Of a DNA stretch of 64,000 bases, positions 27,815-37,406 are shown piece after piece. This DNA comes from JANMJD01 sp963847945 (lineage in GTDB: Bacteria; Actinomycetota; Acidimicrobiia; Acidimicrobiales; Ilumatobacteraceae): the NCBI GenBank assembly GCA_963847945.1, contig CAWKBX010000003.1, positions 186,001 to 250,000 on the forward strand. The letters run 5' to 3'. Position 1 is the first letter of the stretch, and each line of letters starts with the position of its first letter. Position numbers and translations under genes: made by a program. The notes under the pieces are model-generated. The model was not told the origin of the DNA, searched no databases, and saw nothing but the letters and a program-made list of their open reading frames with translations.

Positions 27815-27984
27815 GAGAACAGGTCGATCGGGTTGAGGACTGACTGAGGACTCGAACCCTCATCTGGGGGCATTTCACCTGGTGAGAGCCTTGTCCTTAC
27901 GTTCTCTTCGAGGAAGCGCGAACTCAGCCGCTCCCGCCCCGGTCGGGATCGTCGATGTGGCCACGGGTGCCGTAGCCTCGGGTC

Positions 27985-29191
27985 GTGTCGATCGTGAAGC
28001 GGGAGACGGCAACGGGGGAGGCCCGGTACGACGTTCGCCTTCGTGACCCCGATGGCAAGACGAGGAACCGGACGTTCTCGACGAAGACCGCCGCGATGAA
28101 GTACGAACGGGAGCAACGCAATGACCGTGAGCGTGGGTCGTGGCTTGACCCTGCCCGGTCGAAACTGACGCTCGCCCAATGGGTTGACGAGTGGACGGGA
28201 ACCATCGTGGATCTTCGGCCCTCGACGAGACGGATCTACGCCGACAACCTTCGCCTACACATCCTCCCGGTGATCGGCCAACTGCCGTTGAACCGGATCA
28301 GCCCGACCGTGCTGCGCCAGTGGCTCGCCCAGTTATCGAGCGAACCGGGCGAGAAGGGCCGTGTTCTTTCCGCTGCGTCGGTCCACCAGGCGTACCGCGT
28401 GCTTCGTCGCGTGCTCGGCGCTGCGGTGGTCGATGGCCGGCTGATTGCCAATCCGCTCGTCGGCATTCGAGCGCCGAAGATCGAACGCGCCGAGATTCGC
28501 GCACTCACGCCCGACGAGGTGGCGACGTTGGCCGACGAGATCGCCCCGAGGTACCGAGCCCTGGTGCTCGTCGCCGCCTACTGCGGGTTGCGTTCGGCCG
28601 AGCTGATCGGGCTCCGCTGGAAGAACGTCGACTTGATGCGTCGGCAACTGGCGGTGGTCGAGCAGTTGGACCGCCGAGGGAAGGGCGAAGGCGTCATGTC
28701 GCCCCCCAAGTCCGCCGCCGGTCGTCGAGCCGTTGCCATCCCGTCGATGGTCGTCGAGGCGCTCACCGTTCACCAAGCGGCTGGATACGGGCAGCCACCG
28801 CCGAACGGGTATGTGTTTACTGCTCCGAAGGGTGGCCCGTTGATGCCAACCTCGTTCCGTAAGGACGGATGGCTACCGGCCCTCGCCCGCTGTGGGCTCG
28901 ACGGCTGACCCTGCACGATCTGCGCCATACCTGCGCGTCGTTGGCGATCGCCGCCGGTGCCGACGTGAAGGTGTTCAAAGGATGCTCGGCCATTGCTCCG
29001 CGGTGATGACGCTGGACCTGTATGGGCACCTGATGCCGGGCCGTGCCGAAGACCTCGCGAACAGCCTCGATCAGGTCGCCAGGGCGGCAAAGCCAGCCAA
29101 AAACGCACCTGTGGACAACATCGGACGCGCGAATACACGCGCGATAGACCACCTGAGCGGGCCATGTTTACACCTGGTCAGAGGCTTGTAA
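27985..29191 (+). CDS. int: tyrosine recombinase / integrase (two frame breaks)
   Basis: Phage-type integrase of about 400 residues. The N-terminal SAM-like and core-binding domain (LTLAQWVDEWTG, STRRIYADNLRLHILPVIGQ) is followed by the catalytic domain: Arg in YCGLRSAELIGLRW, Lys in PPKSAAGRRAV, HDLRH (HxxR) after a missing C near 28907, the second His in MLGHCSAVM after a missing A near 28978, and the nucleophile Tyr in LDLYGHLMP. All catalytic residues are recovered when both bases are restored. The gene ends 7 bp before the right attachment repeat, as usual for element integrases. Confidence 0.88.
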
Positions 29192-29198
29192 GACCTGA

Positions 29199-29264
29199 CG
29201 CCTTCAAAGCGGTTGAAGCAGGCGATCCCTGCTTGGCGGGTTCGATTCCCGTCCACCTCCGCCA
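29199..29264 (+). repeat. attR: right 66-bp attachment repeat
   Basis: Second copy of the tRNA-Sec 3' end (anticodon stem to CCA). Upstream sequence cannot form acceptor or D arms, so it is not a tRNA gene. It differs from the left copy by A at 29255 instead of G. Confidence 0.9.
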
Positions 29265-29291
29265 CAAAAGACCAGTTCAGAGCATGTTCGC

Positions 29292-29892
29292 ATGCTGCGG
29301 TGGTCAGACGTTCGCCACGAGCCGAGCGTGATCAAGCAACTCATCGCCGGATTGGCACGGTCCGTCGCCTCCGACGTGACCTACAAGACCCTCGCCGCCG
29401 CCGTCGGGACGGTACTCCAACGATCAACGTCGAAACGATCAGCAGCTGCGTCGGGCTCCTCGAGCGGCTCTTCATCGTCGAACCGCAGCGTCTCTGGACG
29501 CCGAACCTGACGATCCGCGCCCGTCTTCGCACGTCACCGAAGCTGCACCTAGTCGACGCTTCGCTCGCTGCGGCGGCGCTGGGCGCAGGATCAAGTGGTT
29601 GTTCAGCGACCTCGAAACTGTCGGCGTGCTGTTCGAGAGTGCGGTAGTTCACGATCTGATGGTGCTCGCCCCGGCCATCGATGGCGAGGTCCGTCACTAC
29701 CGGGACTCGAATGGTCGGGAAATCGACGCCATCATCACGCTCCCCGACGGTCGTTCGGGAGCAGTCAAACTCGGTGGGGCGCATACGCTTGCGGGCACCC
29801 AGTCGCTGCGCACCTCCATCGACCAGATCGACACCGATATCGTGGGCCTCCACGCGTCCGCCTTGTGGTCATTGGTACCGGCCCGATCCTGA
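29292..29892 (+). pseudogene. C-terminal remnant of AAA/DUF4143 ATPase
   Basis: Three frames in succession give LIAGLARSVASDVTYKTLAA, then ETISSCVGLLERLFIVEPQR with LHLVDASLAAAALG, then GVLFESAVVHDLMVLAPAID and YRDSNGREIDAIITLPDGRS. This is the DUF4143 half of an AAA ATPase of unknown role. The N-terminal ATPase half, including Walker A, is absent; the sequence starts directly after the attachment repeat, so the gene was probably cut by an integration or recombination event. Confidence 0.6.
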
Positions 29893-30698
29893 CAGCAGAC
29901 GACAGCACGATCATTAGCCCGCTCAGCGCGCTCGCACCCTGACCTGGCAAACCCCGCATCCTCCGATGTCCTGCCGCTCACGGCCTGTTCCGGACAAAGC
30001 ACTCGAGTAACGCCGCTCACTGAAGAGACCACCTGGCGTTCTCGCGAGACAAGATACACGAAACACCGCAACGAGATTCTGCGCACTGTCGTGGTCGCGC
30101 TGTGGTCACAGAATCTAGCGAAGTCGCGGACGGTGGCACCATCAGATCGACAGGCAAAGCCGGATGCCGACAACGACCAACAGAATCGGACCACCGCGGT
30201 CAACTCAATCGTTCCCGGCGTCTTCACCGCCGTCGCGTCTCACCGCTTGCGGGCCGCTTCGTGTTCGTCGATGTGGCTGTGCCTGGCGCAGTGTTACGTG
30301 GTCCGCCGCCCGCTTTCCGCCGTCGGAGACAATCAGGGCGATCCGTCGGAGTCGTCGCAGGCGTTTCGCAACTGCCGCGGCGGCAAGGTCCAGTCGATCG
30401 CTGATCTCATTGACGTCGGCCGATCAGTCTGCGAGCACGTCGAGTACCGCCTGCAGCGCTCGGCAAAGACCGACGGGATGCCCGATGCCAGCGCCTCAAC
30501 AACTCGCCCATCGGTGGTCTGCACATACCGGCAGAGTTCGATGAGTCGCCGGTCGCGAGCGGATGTGATATCGATGCGGCCGAGCGCCGCGACGCTGACA
30601 TTGCGATCTGAATCTCTGTGTCGCGGATTGAGGAGTGGTAGTCGAAGCGAAGACCGCCGAACTTCTTCGTGCCGAGTAGGTTGAGATCGCAGGGGCTG
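29893..30698. other. 806-bp stretch without a supported gene
   Basis: No gene can be supported. On the minus strand around 30520-30390 the reading VAALGRIDITSARDRRLIEL followed by DGRVVEALASGIPSVFAERC resembles a HEAT-repeat-like protein end, but it lacks a start and is short. The stretch looks like decayed accessory DNA. Confidence 0.4.
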
Positions 30699-32045
30699 CT
30701 ACGTGCTGACGTATCGACGGCGGGGGTCGGTTGGGCCGGAACCGACCTCGACCACTAGGCCGAGTGCGACGAGTCTGGTCATATGAGTGCGGACCGTGCG
30801 AGTGCTGCGGCCTACTGCGTCGGCCAGATCTGAGGTGGTGAGTCCGGCGCGGCCGACCCTGGCGAGGGCGGCGAGGAGCCGTTGCTGGTCAGGCGCGAGT
30901 TGTGGCGCGCCACCCGCCGTTGCCCACAGCGTGACTCGGAACCGTCCGCCAATCTCCTCGAATGTCGGCCTCGGCAAGCCTGCGGCTCGGGTCTCATCGA
31001 GTATTCGGGTGATGCCGCTTCCCCACTGTTCGATGTAGCCGAGTTCTTTGAACGTGCGGGCGATCACGCGGTTCCGCACACGGGACACGCCCGACGTTAG
31101 GTCCTCGACCGCGACGCCGAAAGGAAGCAGTCCAGGATTCTCCACCTCGATTCGGTCGTCGAAGAGAGCGAGGCGAATCGGTCCGCCCTTCTGGCTGTAG
31201 TCGGCGTGCACCGCGGCGTTGACCAGGGCCTCGCGGATCGCTGGCACGGGGACCGGCCGTTCGATCCGGTTGCGGACTCCGGCTATCACGATCGACCCGG
31301 CCATGTGTTGCTCAGCGAAGTTCTGGGCGTCGCGGACCATCGACGGCAGCGACGTCGGCGCCGGTTCGGCGGTGTCGAGAATTCGCGCCCGGTCGGTTCC
31401 CTCGAAGCGGGCACACCGTACGGTCGCGTCGGGAAACGCATGCCGGTCGCGTCCGAACAGCACAAGCCCTCCGATCGTCGGCACGTCACGACCTTGATGG
31501 AGAGCGGACAAGCCGAGAGTTCGAAGGTCGCGCCGTTGGATCGTGCGACGTCCGGCAAACTCGGCACGGACCGTGTCGACGTGCACGGCGTCGAGCGGCT
31601 CCGAAGCGAACGGCAACTCGTCGAAGGATTCGAAGCGCACGGACCGCTGCATCTCGGCGACCAGGTCCTCGTCGGCCCGGCGGTTCGACGCGCCAAGCCG
31701 TACATACACCGTGTCGCCGTCGGCGACCAGCCGATGTGGACGGGCCGAACTCAGATGCACCGTGACGACGACAAGATGCGTTGACCGCCAGCCGACGACA
31801 TCGATCTCTGGCACGAGCCGCGGACTGATCGAGTCGTGGATGACGCTCGTCAGTCGACTCTCCACATCGAGCGGATCCGTGAGACCGCGAACGGACCGAT
31901 CGTCATCGACGCCGATGACCAGCGTCCCGCCTGCCGTGTTGGCGAACACGCACATGGTTCGCAGAATCGGCCGAGTCGACGACAGGTCACGCTTGAACTC
32001 AAGCCGCTTGCCTTCTGGCGTGGCGAGCAGGTCGTCGATCTTCAT
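30699..32045 (-). CDS. AlbA_2/HATPase-type ATP-binding regulator with wHTH
   Basis: A 448-residue protein. Residues about 5-115 form an AlbA_2 (Schlafen-like) domain (EGKRLEFKRDLSS, FANTAGGTLVIGVDDD). The middle carries a HATPase_c-like module (REALVNAAVHADYSQKGGPI, then RIEVENPGLLPFG). The last 60 residues are a winged helix (LTTSDLADAVGRSTRTVRTH). Such proteins are transcription regulators or defence-linked ATPases of accessory regions. ATG 32045 is chosen since the domain starts there; three copies of a 10-bp repeat directly upstream suggest autoregulation. Confidence 0.75.
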   Translation of the reverse strand: MKIDDLLATPEGKRLEFKRDLSSTRPILRTMCVFANTAGGTLVIGVDDDRSVRGLTDPLDVESRLTSVIHDSISPRLVPEIDVVGWRSTHLVVVTVHLSSARPHRLVADGDTVYVRLGASNRRADEDLVAEMQRSVRFESFDELPFASEPLDAVHVDTVRAEFAGRRTIQRRDLRTLGLSALHQGRDVPTIGGLVLFGRDRHAFPDATVRCARFEGTDRARILDTAEPAPTSLPSMVRDAQNFAEQHMAGSIVIAGVRNRIERPVPVPAIREALVNAAVHADYSQKGGPIRLALFDDRIEVENPGLLPFGVAVEDLTSGVSRVRNRVIARTFKELGYIEQWGSGITRILDETRAAGLPRPTFEEIGGRFRVTLWATAGGAPQLAPDQQRLLAALARVGRAGLTTSDLADAVGRSTRTVRTHMTRLVALGLVVEVGSGPTDPRRRYVST

Positions 32046-32092
32046 ACTCTGAAATCTACTCTGAAAGCTCGGAAGCAATCTGTTTCAGAGTA
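32045..32092. promoter_or_regulatory. three copies of TACTCTGAAA: operator of the AlbA_2 gene
   Basis: TACTCTGAAA occurs at 32045-32054 and 32057-32066 as a direct repeat and inverted (TTTCAGAGTA) at 32083-32092. The first copy abuts the start codon of the minus-strand gene. The outer pair extends to an 11-bp perfect inverted repeat. A winged-helix regulator beside them is the likely binder. Confidence 0.65.
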
Positions 32093-32388
32093 GATCGTGG
32101 CCGCCGATGTCACATGGCGCTACAGCGAAGACCTCGACTAGGTCCGCCGTCGCGACGGTGGGATCGGCGATGTGCTCGACGCCATACGTGTTCGCGAAGC
32201 GGATTCCCGTTCGCCTCAGCCAATGCGTTTCTGCGAGTTCGTCGGACAACCCTCGGCATCGTCCTTCGACGCTGTCCGAACGGATGGCACGGCCCACCGA
32301 CCCCGTCGCCGCTCGCTTGGGGATTTCCAATGCACTGTCAACAACCGCGTCCCGATTTCGGGCGCTCGCAAGTGACGGGGGTGTTGCC
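32093..32388. other. gene-free stretch with a tRNA-3'-end-like scar
   Basis: No gene is supported. At 32202-32226 a 25-bp stretch matches 13127-13151, the tRNA-Sec 3' end and the bases just after it, with two mismatches. Confidence 0.4.
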
Positions 32389-32642
32389 GTGATCGCCAAG
32401 ATGAAGGGGGTGCTCCCGCTCGCCCTGATCCACGCCGTCCTCGTCATCGTGTACGCCGAGTTCGTGCTGAACTTTTCGTTCCACTGGGTGACCGATGGCG
32501 ACCTCGGGAATGGCTTGGCCATGCCGAGCAACTTCCACCTTGCACCGGCCGCCGGGGTTCATCGGCTGGGGTGCGTTCTTCCTCCTCGGCGGCGATCGCG
32601 GTGAAGCTCAACGGAATGGTGACGGCCAAGAAGCAGGCGTGA
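32389..32642 (+). CDS. small membrane protein (frame breaks near 32548 and 32595)
   Basis: From GTG 32389 or ATG 32401 the frame reads MKGVLPLALIHAVLVIVYAE and FVLNFSFHWVTDGDLGNGLA; shifting frames gives GFIGWGAFFLLG and finally AVKLNGMVTAKKQA with a stop at 32640-32642. Two helices and a loop result, about 84 residues. This is a small inner-membrane protein of unknown function; two single-base indels are needed to join it. Confidence 0.45.
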
Positions 32643-32868
32643 CCCTCGCCGCATGAATCGGTGTCCGGCCGGGTGCGGCCGGAGACCGGAACGTGGAGGT
32701 TCGACAGAAGTCGGCGGCGTCGGCGTCGGCGGCACACGGTCGTCGACTACTGGGGGATGGAGATCAGCCGTTCGGATGATGAACGGGCCCGCGGAGTCAG
32801 CCGAATAGATCCCGACGGTCATCTCGGAGGCGGTTCCCGCCGGCAACCGTGGTACGGATGATGAGGGC

Positions 32869-33825
32869 ATGATTTCTGCTCGATCACTTACCAAGAGGTA
32901 CGGCCCCAAGACGGTGGTCGACGACCTCTCCTTCGATGTCCAACCCGGTGTCGTCACCGGCTTCCTCGGCCCGAACGGGGCGGGGAAGTCCACGACGATG
33001 CGGGTGATCATGGGCCTCGATGTGGCCGATGGCGGTACCGCCACGCTCAACGGCCGCCCATTCCACGAGTTGAAGGACCCGATGCGCGAGGTCGGCGTGC
33101 TCCTCGATGCCGGTTACCTCCACCCCACCCGCACGGCCCGCAACCACCTGTGGGCACTTGCCGTCTCCAACGGGCTGCCCAAGGCCCGGGTCGACGAGGT
33201 GCTGGGTATGGTCGGACTGGCCGACGTCGCCGGTAAGCGGGTTGGCGCCTTCTCGCTCGGGATGAAACAACGGCTCGGCCTCGCCAGCGCCCTGCTCGGC
33301 GACCCGTCGATCATCATCCTCGACGAACCGGCCAACGGTCTCGACCCCGAGGGTGTCCGCTGGATACGCGACTTCCTCTCCTATCTCGCCGGCGAGGGGC
33401 GGACCGTGTTCGCCTCGAGCCACCTGCTGTCGGAGATGGCGTTGATGGCTCAACAGCTCGTCATCATCGGCAACGGCCGCCTGATCGCCGAGACGACCGT
33501 GTCCGATCTCGTCACCGGCGCCACCGGCGCAGCCGTCACGGTGCGGGCGCCTCGGCTCGACGAGTTCGCTGTCGCCCTCGTCGCCTCGGGTGCCTCGGTC
33601 GCCCGGGAGCACGACCTCCTCAAGGTCACCGGGTGGGACACCACACAGGTCGGCCGGTTCGCCTTCGAGCAGCGCTTCGAACTGCACGAGCTGAGCCAGC
33701 AGGCACCATCTCTGGAGGACGCGTTCCTCGAACTCACCGCCGGGGCCCAGGAGTACCGAACGGTCTCACCGGTCAACAACCCCTCGTCCACCCGCCAGTT
33801 CTCCACGATTGGAAGCCCGTCATGA
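32869..33825 (+). CDS. ABC transporter ATP-binding protein
   Basis: A 318-residue ABC ATPase of the drug/natronate exporter type. Walker A GPNGAGKST at about 36-44, Q-loop region VGVLLDAGYLHP, signature FSLGMKQRLGLAS, Walker B IIILDEPANGLDPEG and H-loop VFASSHLLSE are all intact. The signature is LGMKQ instead of SGGQ, as usual in this subfamily. It overlaps the permease gene by 4 bp, so the pair forms one exporter; substrate unknown. Confidence 0.9.
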   Translation: MISARSLTKRYGPKTVVDDLSFDVQPGVVTGFLGPNGAGKSTTMRVIMGLDVADGGTATLNGRPFHELKDPMREVGVLLDAGYLHPTRTARNHLWALAVSNGLPKARVDEVLGMVGLADVAGKRVGAFSLGMKQRLGLASALLGDPSIIILDEPANGLDPEGVRWIRDFLSYLAGEGRTVFASSHLLSEMALMAQQLVIIGNGRLIAETTVSDLVTGATGAAVTVRAPRLDEFAVALVASGASVAREHDLLKVTGWDTTQVGRFAFEQRFELHELSQQAPSLEDAFLELTAGAQEYRTVSPVNNPSSTRQFSTIGSPS

Positions 33826-34541
33826 TCAACCAGATTCGATCCGAATGGGTCAAGATGCGCAGCGTCCGCTCGACGCTCGTCATGCTCGCCTCGGCGATCC
33901 TGCTCGCCATCGGCGTCGCCGTGATCGTCGGGATCAAGACGAACGACACGATGGACACGGCCAGTTCGCTGCTTGGTGTACAACTCGCCACCATGATGTT
34001 CGCCGTGCTCGGTGTGCAGGTGATCGGGCAGGAGTACCGATTCAACACGATCCGCCCAACCTTCTCGACGGTGTCGAGCCGAAGCCGGGTGATCGGTGCC
34101 AAGCTGATCACGATGCTTGCCTCGGTGGCGGTGGCCGGAGCGACGCTGATCGCCGGAGCCATCGGTGCCGCCGCGCTGATTGCCAACATCCGCGACATCC
34201 CGTTCGACCCGTCGAGCGGAGACGCCCTCCGGGTGATCATCGGGACGTTCATCTCGACGCTGCTCGCCGCCGCATTTGGCTATGGCATCGGCGCGATCGT
34301 CCGCCAGCCGATCGCCGGGATCATGATCGCTCTGATCTGGTCGCTCGTCGCCGAGCCGATCGTCAGCGGGCTGTTGCCCAGGGTGGGCAAGTGGATGCCG
34401 TTGTCGAGCGCCACCAACATCAGCACCCCGGAGGTGTTGGACAACTTCCTCTCGCCGCTCGCCGGCGGTCTGTACAGCGCGGCGATCATGTGCGCCCTGG
34501 TTGCGATCGGCTCCCGCCGCATCGCCACCACCGACGCCTGA
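33822..34541 (+). CDS. ABC-2 type permease
   Basis: A 239-residue membrane protein with six hydrophobic segments, starting with the usual amphipathic QIRSEWVKMRSVRSTLVMLA. It partners the ATPase just upstream (ATGA overlap). Segments such as VIGQEYRFNTIRPTFSTVSS match the ABC-2 permease loop. Likely a homodimer with two ATPase subunits. Confidence 0.87.
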   Translation: MINQIRSEWVKMRSVRSTLVMLASAILLAIGVAVIVGIKTNDTMDTASSLLGVQLATMMFAVLGVQVIGQEYRFNTIRPTFSTVSSRSRVIGAKLITMLASVAVAGATLIAGAIGAAALIANIRDIPFDPSSGDALRVIIGTFISTLLAAAFGYGIGAIVRQPIAGIMIALIWSLVAEPIVSGLLPRVGKWMPLSSATNISTPEVLDNFLSPLAGGLYSAAIMCALVAIGSRRIATTDA

Positions 34542-34642
34542 ACCTCCCGGCGGTACGCCCAGGCAGCATGCTTGGTACGGTCGGCGGTCGGTGGGGTTCG
34601 GTGCGCCACCACCGGCCCACCGCTCGATCGTCAGGAGACCCG

Positions 34643-36145
34643 ATGCCCGCACAACTCGTCGAGACGGTTCGTTCCACCCTGCCGGTTGGCGACGAGCATC
34701 CGTATCGCACCGGTGCTTGGCAGCCCAACGTCCGCGAGTGGGTGGCGACGGAGCTCGACGTCGTCGGTGAGCTCCCCGCCGACCTTGCCGGGCTCTACGT
34801 GCGCAACACCGAGAATCCCGTGCACGAGTCGATCGGGATGTACCACCCGTTCGACGGCGACGCGATGATCCACCAGATCTGCTTCGCCGGTGGAACGGCC
34901 AGCTATCGCAATCGCTTCGTCCGCACCGACGGGTTTCTCGCCGAGCAGCAGGCCCGGGGGCCGCTGTGGACCGGCCTCCTCGATCTCCCCGAGCGAAGCG
35001 TGCGTACCGATGGATGGGGTGCCCGCGGCCGGATGAAGGACGCGTCGAGTACCGATGTGATCGTGCACAACGGCAAGGTGCTGAGCACATTCTGGCAGTG
35101 CGGCGACGTCTACCAGATGGATCCGTTCACCTTGGCCGACGATGGCAAGGCAGCGTGGGCGGCCGGCTTCCCAAGCCCGACCGGGGTGTCGGCGCACACC
35201 AAACTCGACGAGCGCACCGGTGAACTGCTGATCTTCGGCTACGGCAAACAGGCGCCGTACCTGCACTACGGTGTGGTCAGCGCGGCGGGCGAACTGGTCC
35301 ACTCGATCGAGGTGCCGCTCCCCGGGCCCCGGCTTCCCCATGACATCGCCTTCACCGAGCACTACACGATTCTGAACGACCTGCCGTTGTTCTGGGACCC
35401 GGAACTCCTCGCCTCGGGTGTCCATCTACCCCGGTACTTCCCCGACATCCCGAGTCGGTTCGCCATCGTGCCCCGCTACGGATCGACGACCGACATTCGC
35501 TGGTTCGAGGCCGATCCGACGTACGTCCTGCATTGGATCAACGCCTACGAGGACGGCGACGAGATCGTGCTCGACGGATACTTCCAGCACGATCCCGGGG
35601 CGTCATCGCGCGGTCCGGGAGCCGCTGCGGCGACGGTGCCATCGATGCCGTCGGTGTATCGGCATATCGACGTGAACCGTCTGCAGGCCCGCCCTCATCG
35701 CTGGCGCTTCAACCTGGCGACCGGGGCGACCCGTGAGGAGTCGTTGTCGGATCGGGTATCGGAGTTCGGCATGATCAACGGCGCGGTGGCCGGTCGCTCC
35801 CATCGCTACGTCTACGGAATGACCGGTGCCCCGGGTTGGTTCCTGTTCGACGGTCTCGTCAAGCACGACGTGGTGGCGGGCATCGACGAGCGATACGCGT
35901 TCGGCGACGGGGTGTTCGGCAGCGAAACGCCATTCGCGCCCCGGCTCGGCTCGACCGGGGAGGATGACGGCTACCTGGTGACCTTCACCACCGACCTCAA
36001 CCGCGACGCGTCGGAGTGCCTGGTGTTCGACGCCCGGTCACTCGGCTCGGGCCCGATCGCCCGCGTACGCCTCCCCGAGCGGATCTCGTCGGGCACTCAC
36101 TCTTGCTGGACCCCCGCCGCCGCCCTCGCCGGCTTTCCCGGGTAA
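34643..36145 (+). CDS. carotenoid cleavage oxygenase (RPE65 family)
   Basis: A 500-residue non-heme iron dioxygenase-like protein that would cleave a carotenoid, stilbene or similar double bond. The four iron-binding histidines are visible in SAHTKLDE, LPHDIAFTEHYTI, YVLHWINAYEDG and SGTHSCWTP. Conserved AGLYVRNTENP and HPFDGDAMIH lie near the N-terminus. AGGAGA sits 8 nt upstream of ATG 34643. No carotenoid biosynthesis gene is near, so the substrate is open. Confidence 0.88.
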   Translation: MPAQLVETVRSTLPVGDEHPYRTGAWQPNVREWVATELDVVGELPADLAGLYVRNTENPVHESIGMYHPFDGDAMIHQICFAGGTASYRNRFVRTDGFLAEQQARGPLWTGLLDLPERSVRTDGWGARGRMKDASSTDVIVHNGKVLSTFWQCGDVYQMDPFTLADDGKAAWAAGFPSPTGVSAHTKLDERTGELLIFGYGKQAPYLHYGVVSAAGELVHSIEVPLPGPRLPHDIAFTEHYTILNDLPLFWDPELLASGVHLPRYFPDIPSRFAIVPRYGSTTDIRWFEADPTYVLHWINAYEDGDEIVLDGYFQHDPGASSRGPGAAAATVPSMPSVYRHIDVNRLQARPHRWRFNLATGATREESLSDRVSEFGMINGAVAGRSHRYVYGMTGAPGWFLFDGLVKHDVVAGIDERYAFGDGVFGSETPFAPRLGSTGEDDGYLVTFTTDLNRDASECLVFDARSLGSGPIARVRLPERISSGTHSCWTPAAALAGFPG

Positions 36146-36168
36146 GTCGCAGCCTTCACCGTGGACGG

Positions 36169-37406
36169 TCAGTCGCCTGCTTCGACGGAGGCGATCGACA
36201 GGTTGAGGTTGTCGGGGAGCGGCGAGAGGCGGCGAGTGAGGAGCCAGGCAATGGCGACGAACAACGCGGAGCCCCCGAGGGCAAGGGCGAGGCCGCCCCA
36301 CAGGTACAGGACGCCCGACAGCAGGGTGCCGAGTAGTCGTCCGGCCGCGTTTGCCGAGTAATAGAAGCCGACGTCGAGGGAGATGGCGTCGTCGTCGGAG
36401 TAGGCGAGAATCAGGAACGAGTGCAGCGAGGAGTTCATCGCGAACCGGCCCCGAACACGATCAGGCCACCGACGACGGCGACGGTCGTGACGACATCGAA
36501 GGTGACGGCGAGGGCGATGATCGCGGTCACCCCTCCGAGGATCAGCGCCCAGCGCTGGGCGGCTGAGACCTCGCCGGTGCCGGTACCGGTGCGCCCGAGA
36601 ATGCGCGGGGCGAACGATTGCACGACGCCGTAGCCGATGATCCAGATCGCCAGGAAGCCGCCAATTCGACGATGGGACCAGCCAAGTTCTTCGGCGAAGA
36701 ACACCGGAAGGGCAACGACAAACCAGATGTCACACGACCCGAACAGAAAGAATCGCGCCGCCGAGAGTCTGTTGATCGGCGCCGACTTCGACAGGATCGA
36801 GCGCAGCGGTGGCTTCTTCTTCGATTTGCCGATGTCTTCGTTGAGGAAGATAAGCAGCACCACCACCGTCACGGCCAGCGCGCCGGCCATCGTCCACAAG
36901 GCGTTGTCGTATCCGGTCCACGACAGCAGCGAGGCCCCAAGAAAGAACCCCACTCCCTTCAGCGCGTTCTTGGAGCCCGTCAGGATCGCCACCATCCGGA
37001 AGAGCGCGCCTTCGCCGCTCCCGGCGACGGCTTTCACGGCGCTCTTCGAGCTCATCTTGGTCAAGTCCTTGGCGATGCCCGACAGTGCCTGGGCGGCCAT
37101 CACGAACACCACGACCACCCACTCGCGCCACGTTGGCCGTTCGAGCGTCAGCGCCGCCAACGCCACGATCTGCAGGCCGAGCCCGGCGACCAAGGTGCGG
37201 TTCAACCCGCGTCGCGCCCCGACCCACCCGCCGAGCAGGTTGGTGAGGATGCCCATGAACTCATAGGAGAGAAACAGAAACGCGATCGCCACCGGCGAGT
37301 AGCCAAGCTCGTTGAAATGCAGCAGCACGAGCATCCGCAGCGCGCCATCGGTGAGCGTGAACACCCAATACCCGGCCGTGACCAGGGCGTAGTTGCGGAG
37401 CTTCAT
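36169..37406 (-). CDS. arsJ: ArsJ organoarsenical efflux permease (frame break near 36437)
   Basis: MFS permease that exports 1-arseno-3-phosphoglycerate. The first frame (37406-36435) begins MKLRNYALVTAGYWVFTLTD and covers about nine helices; the second (36438-36169) continues NSSLHSFLILAYSDDDAISL and FYYSANAAGRLLGTLLSGVL, which is the normal ArsJ C-terminus. One base is out of place near 36437. Together they give about 412 residues, the family length. The start overlaps the gapdh stop by 4 bp, the known arsenate-resistance pair. Confidence 0.88.

Larger units (their letters stand above)
13082..29264. mobile_element. 16.1-kb integrative element in tRNA-Sec (AICE/satellite-like)
   Basis: The element is bounded by the tRNA-derived direct repeats. 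Left to right it carries a divergent regulator/excisionase pair, a replisome-organiser-like gene, a block of small overlapping genes with a prohead protease, a WhiB-like gene, a two-gene minus operon, an SCO3933-like regulator with operator, a transfer block (membrane protein and FtsK/TraB motor), a pyrimidine tract, an HUH Rep and a tyrosine integrase next to the right repeat. Rep, TraB-like motor, Xis and Int are the core of actinomycete integrative-conjugative elements; the protease and organiser are phage-like. No capsid, portal, terminase or tail gene was seen. Confidence 0.85.

Noticed and set aside
29199..29264. Second tRNA-Sec gene
   Set aside because: Only the 3' half is present; the sequence before it is the integrase 3' end and cannot form acceptor and D arms.
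30407..30601. Small minus-strand gene in the 29.9-30.7 kb gap
   Set aside because: No ribosome-binding site, no homology that I recognise, and competing frames of equal quality. Only a vague HEAT-like pattern exists in a different frame.
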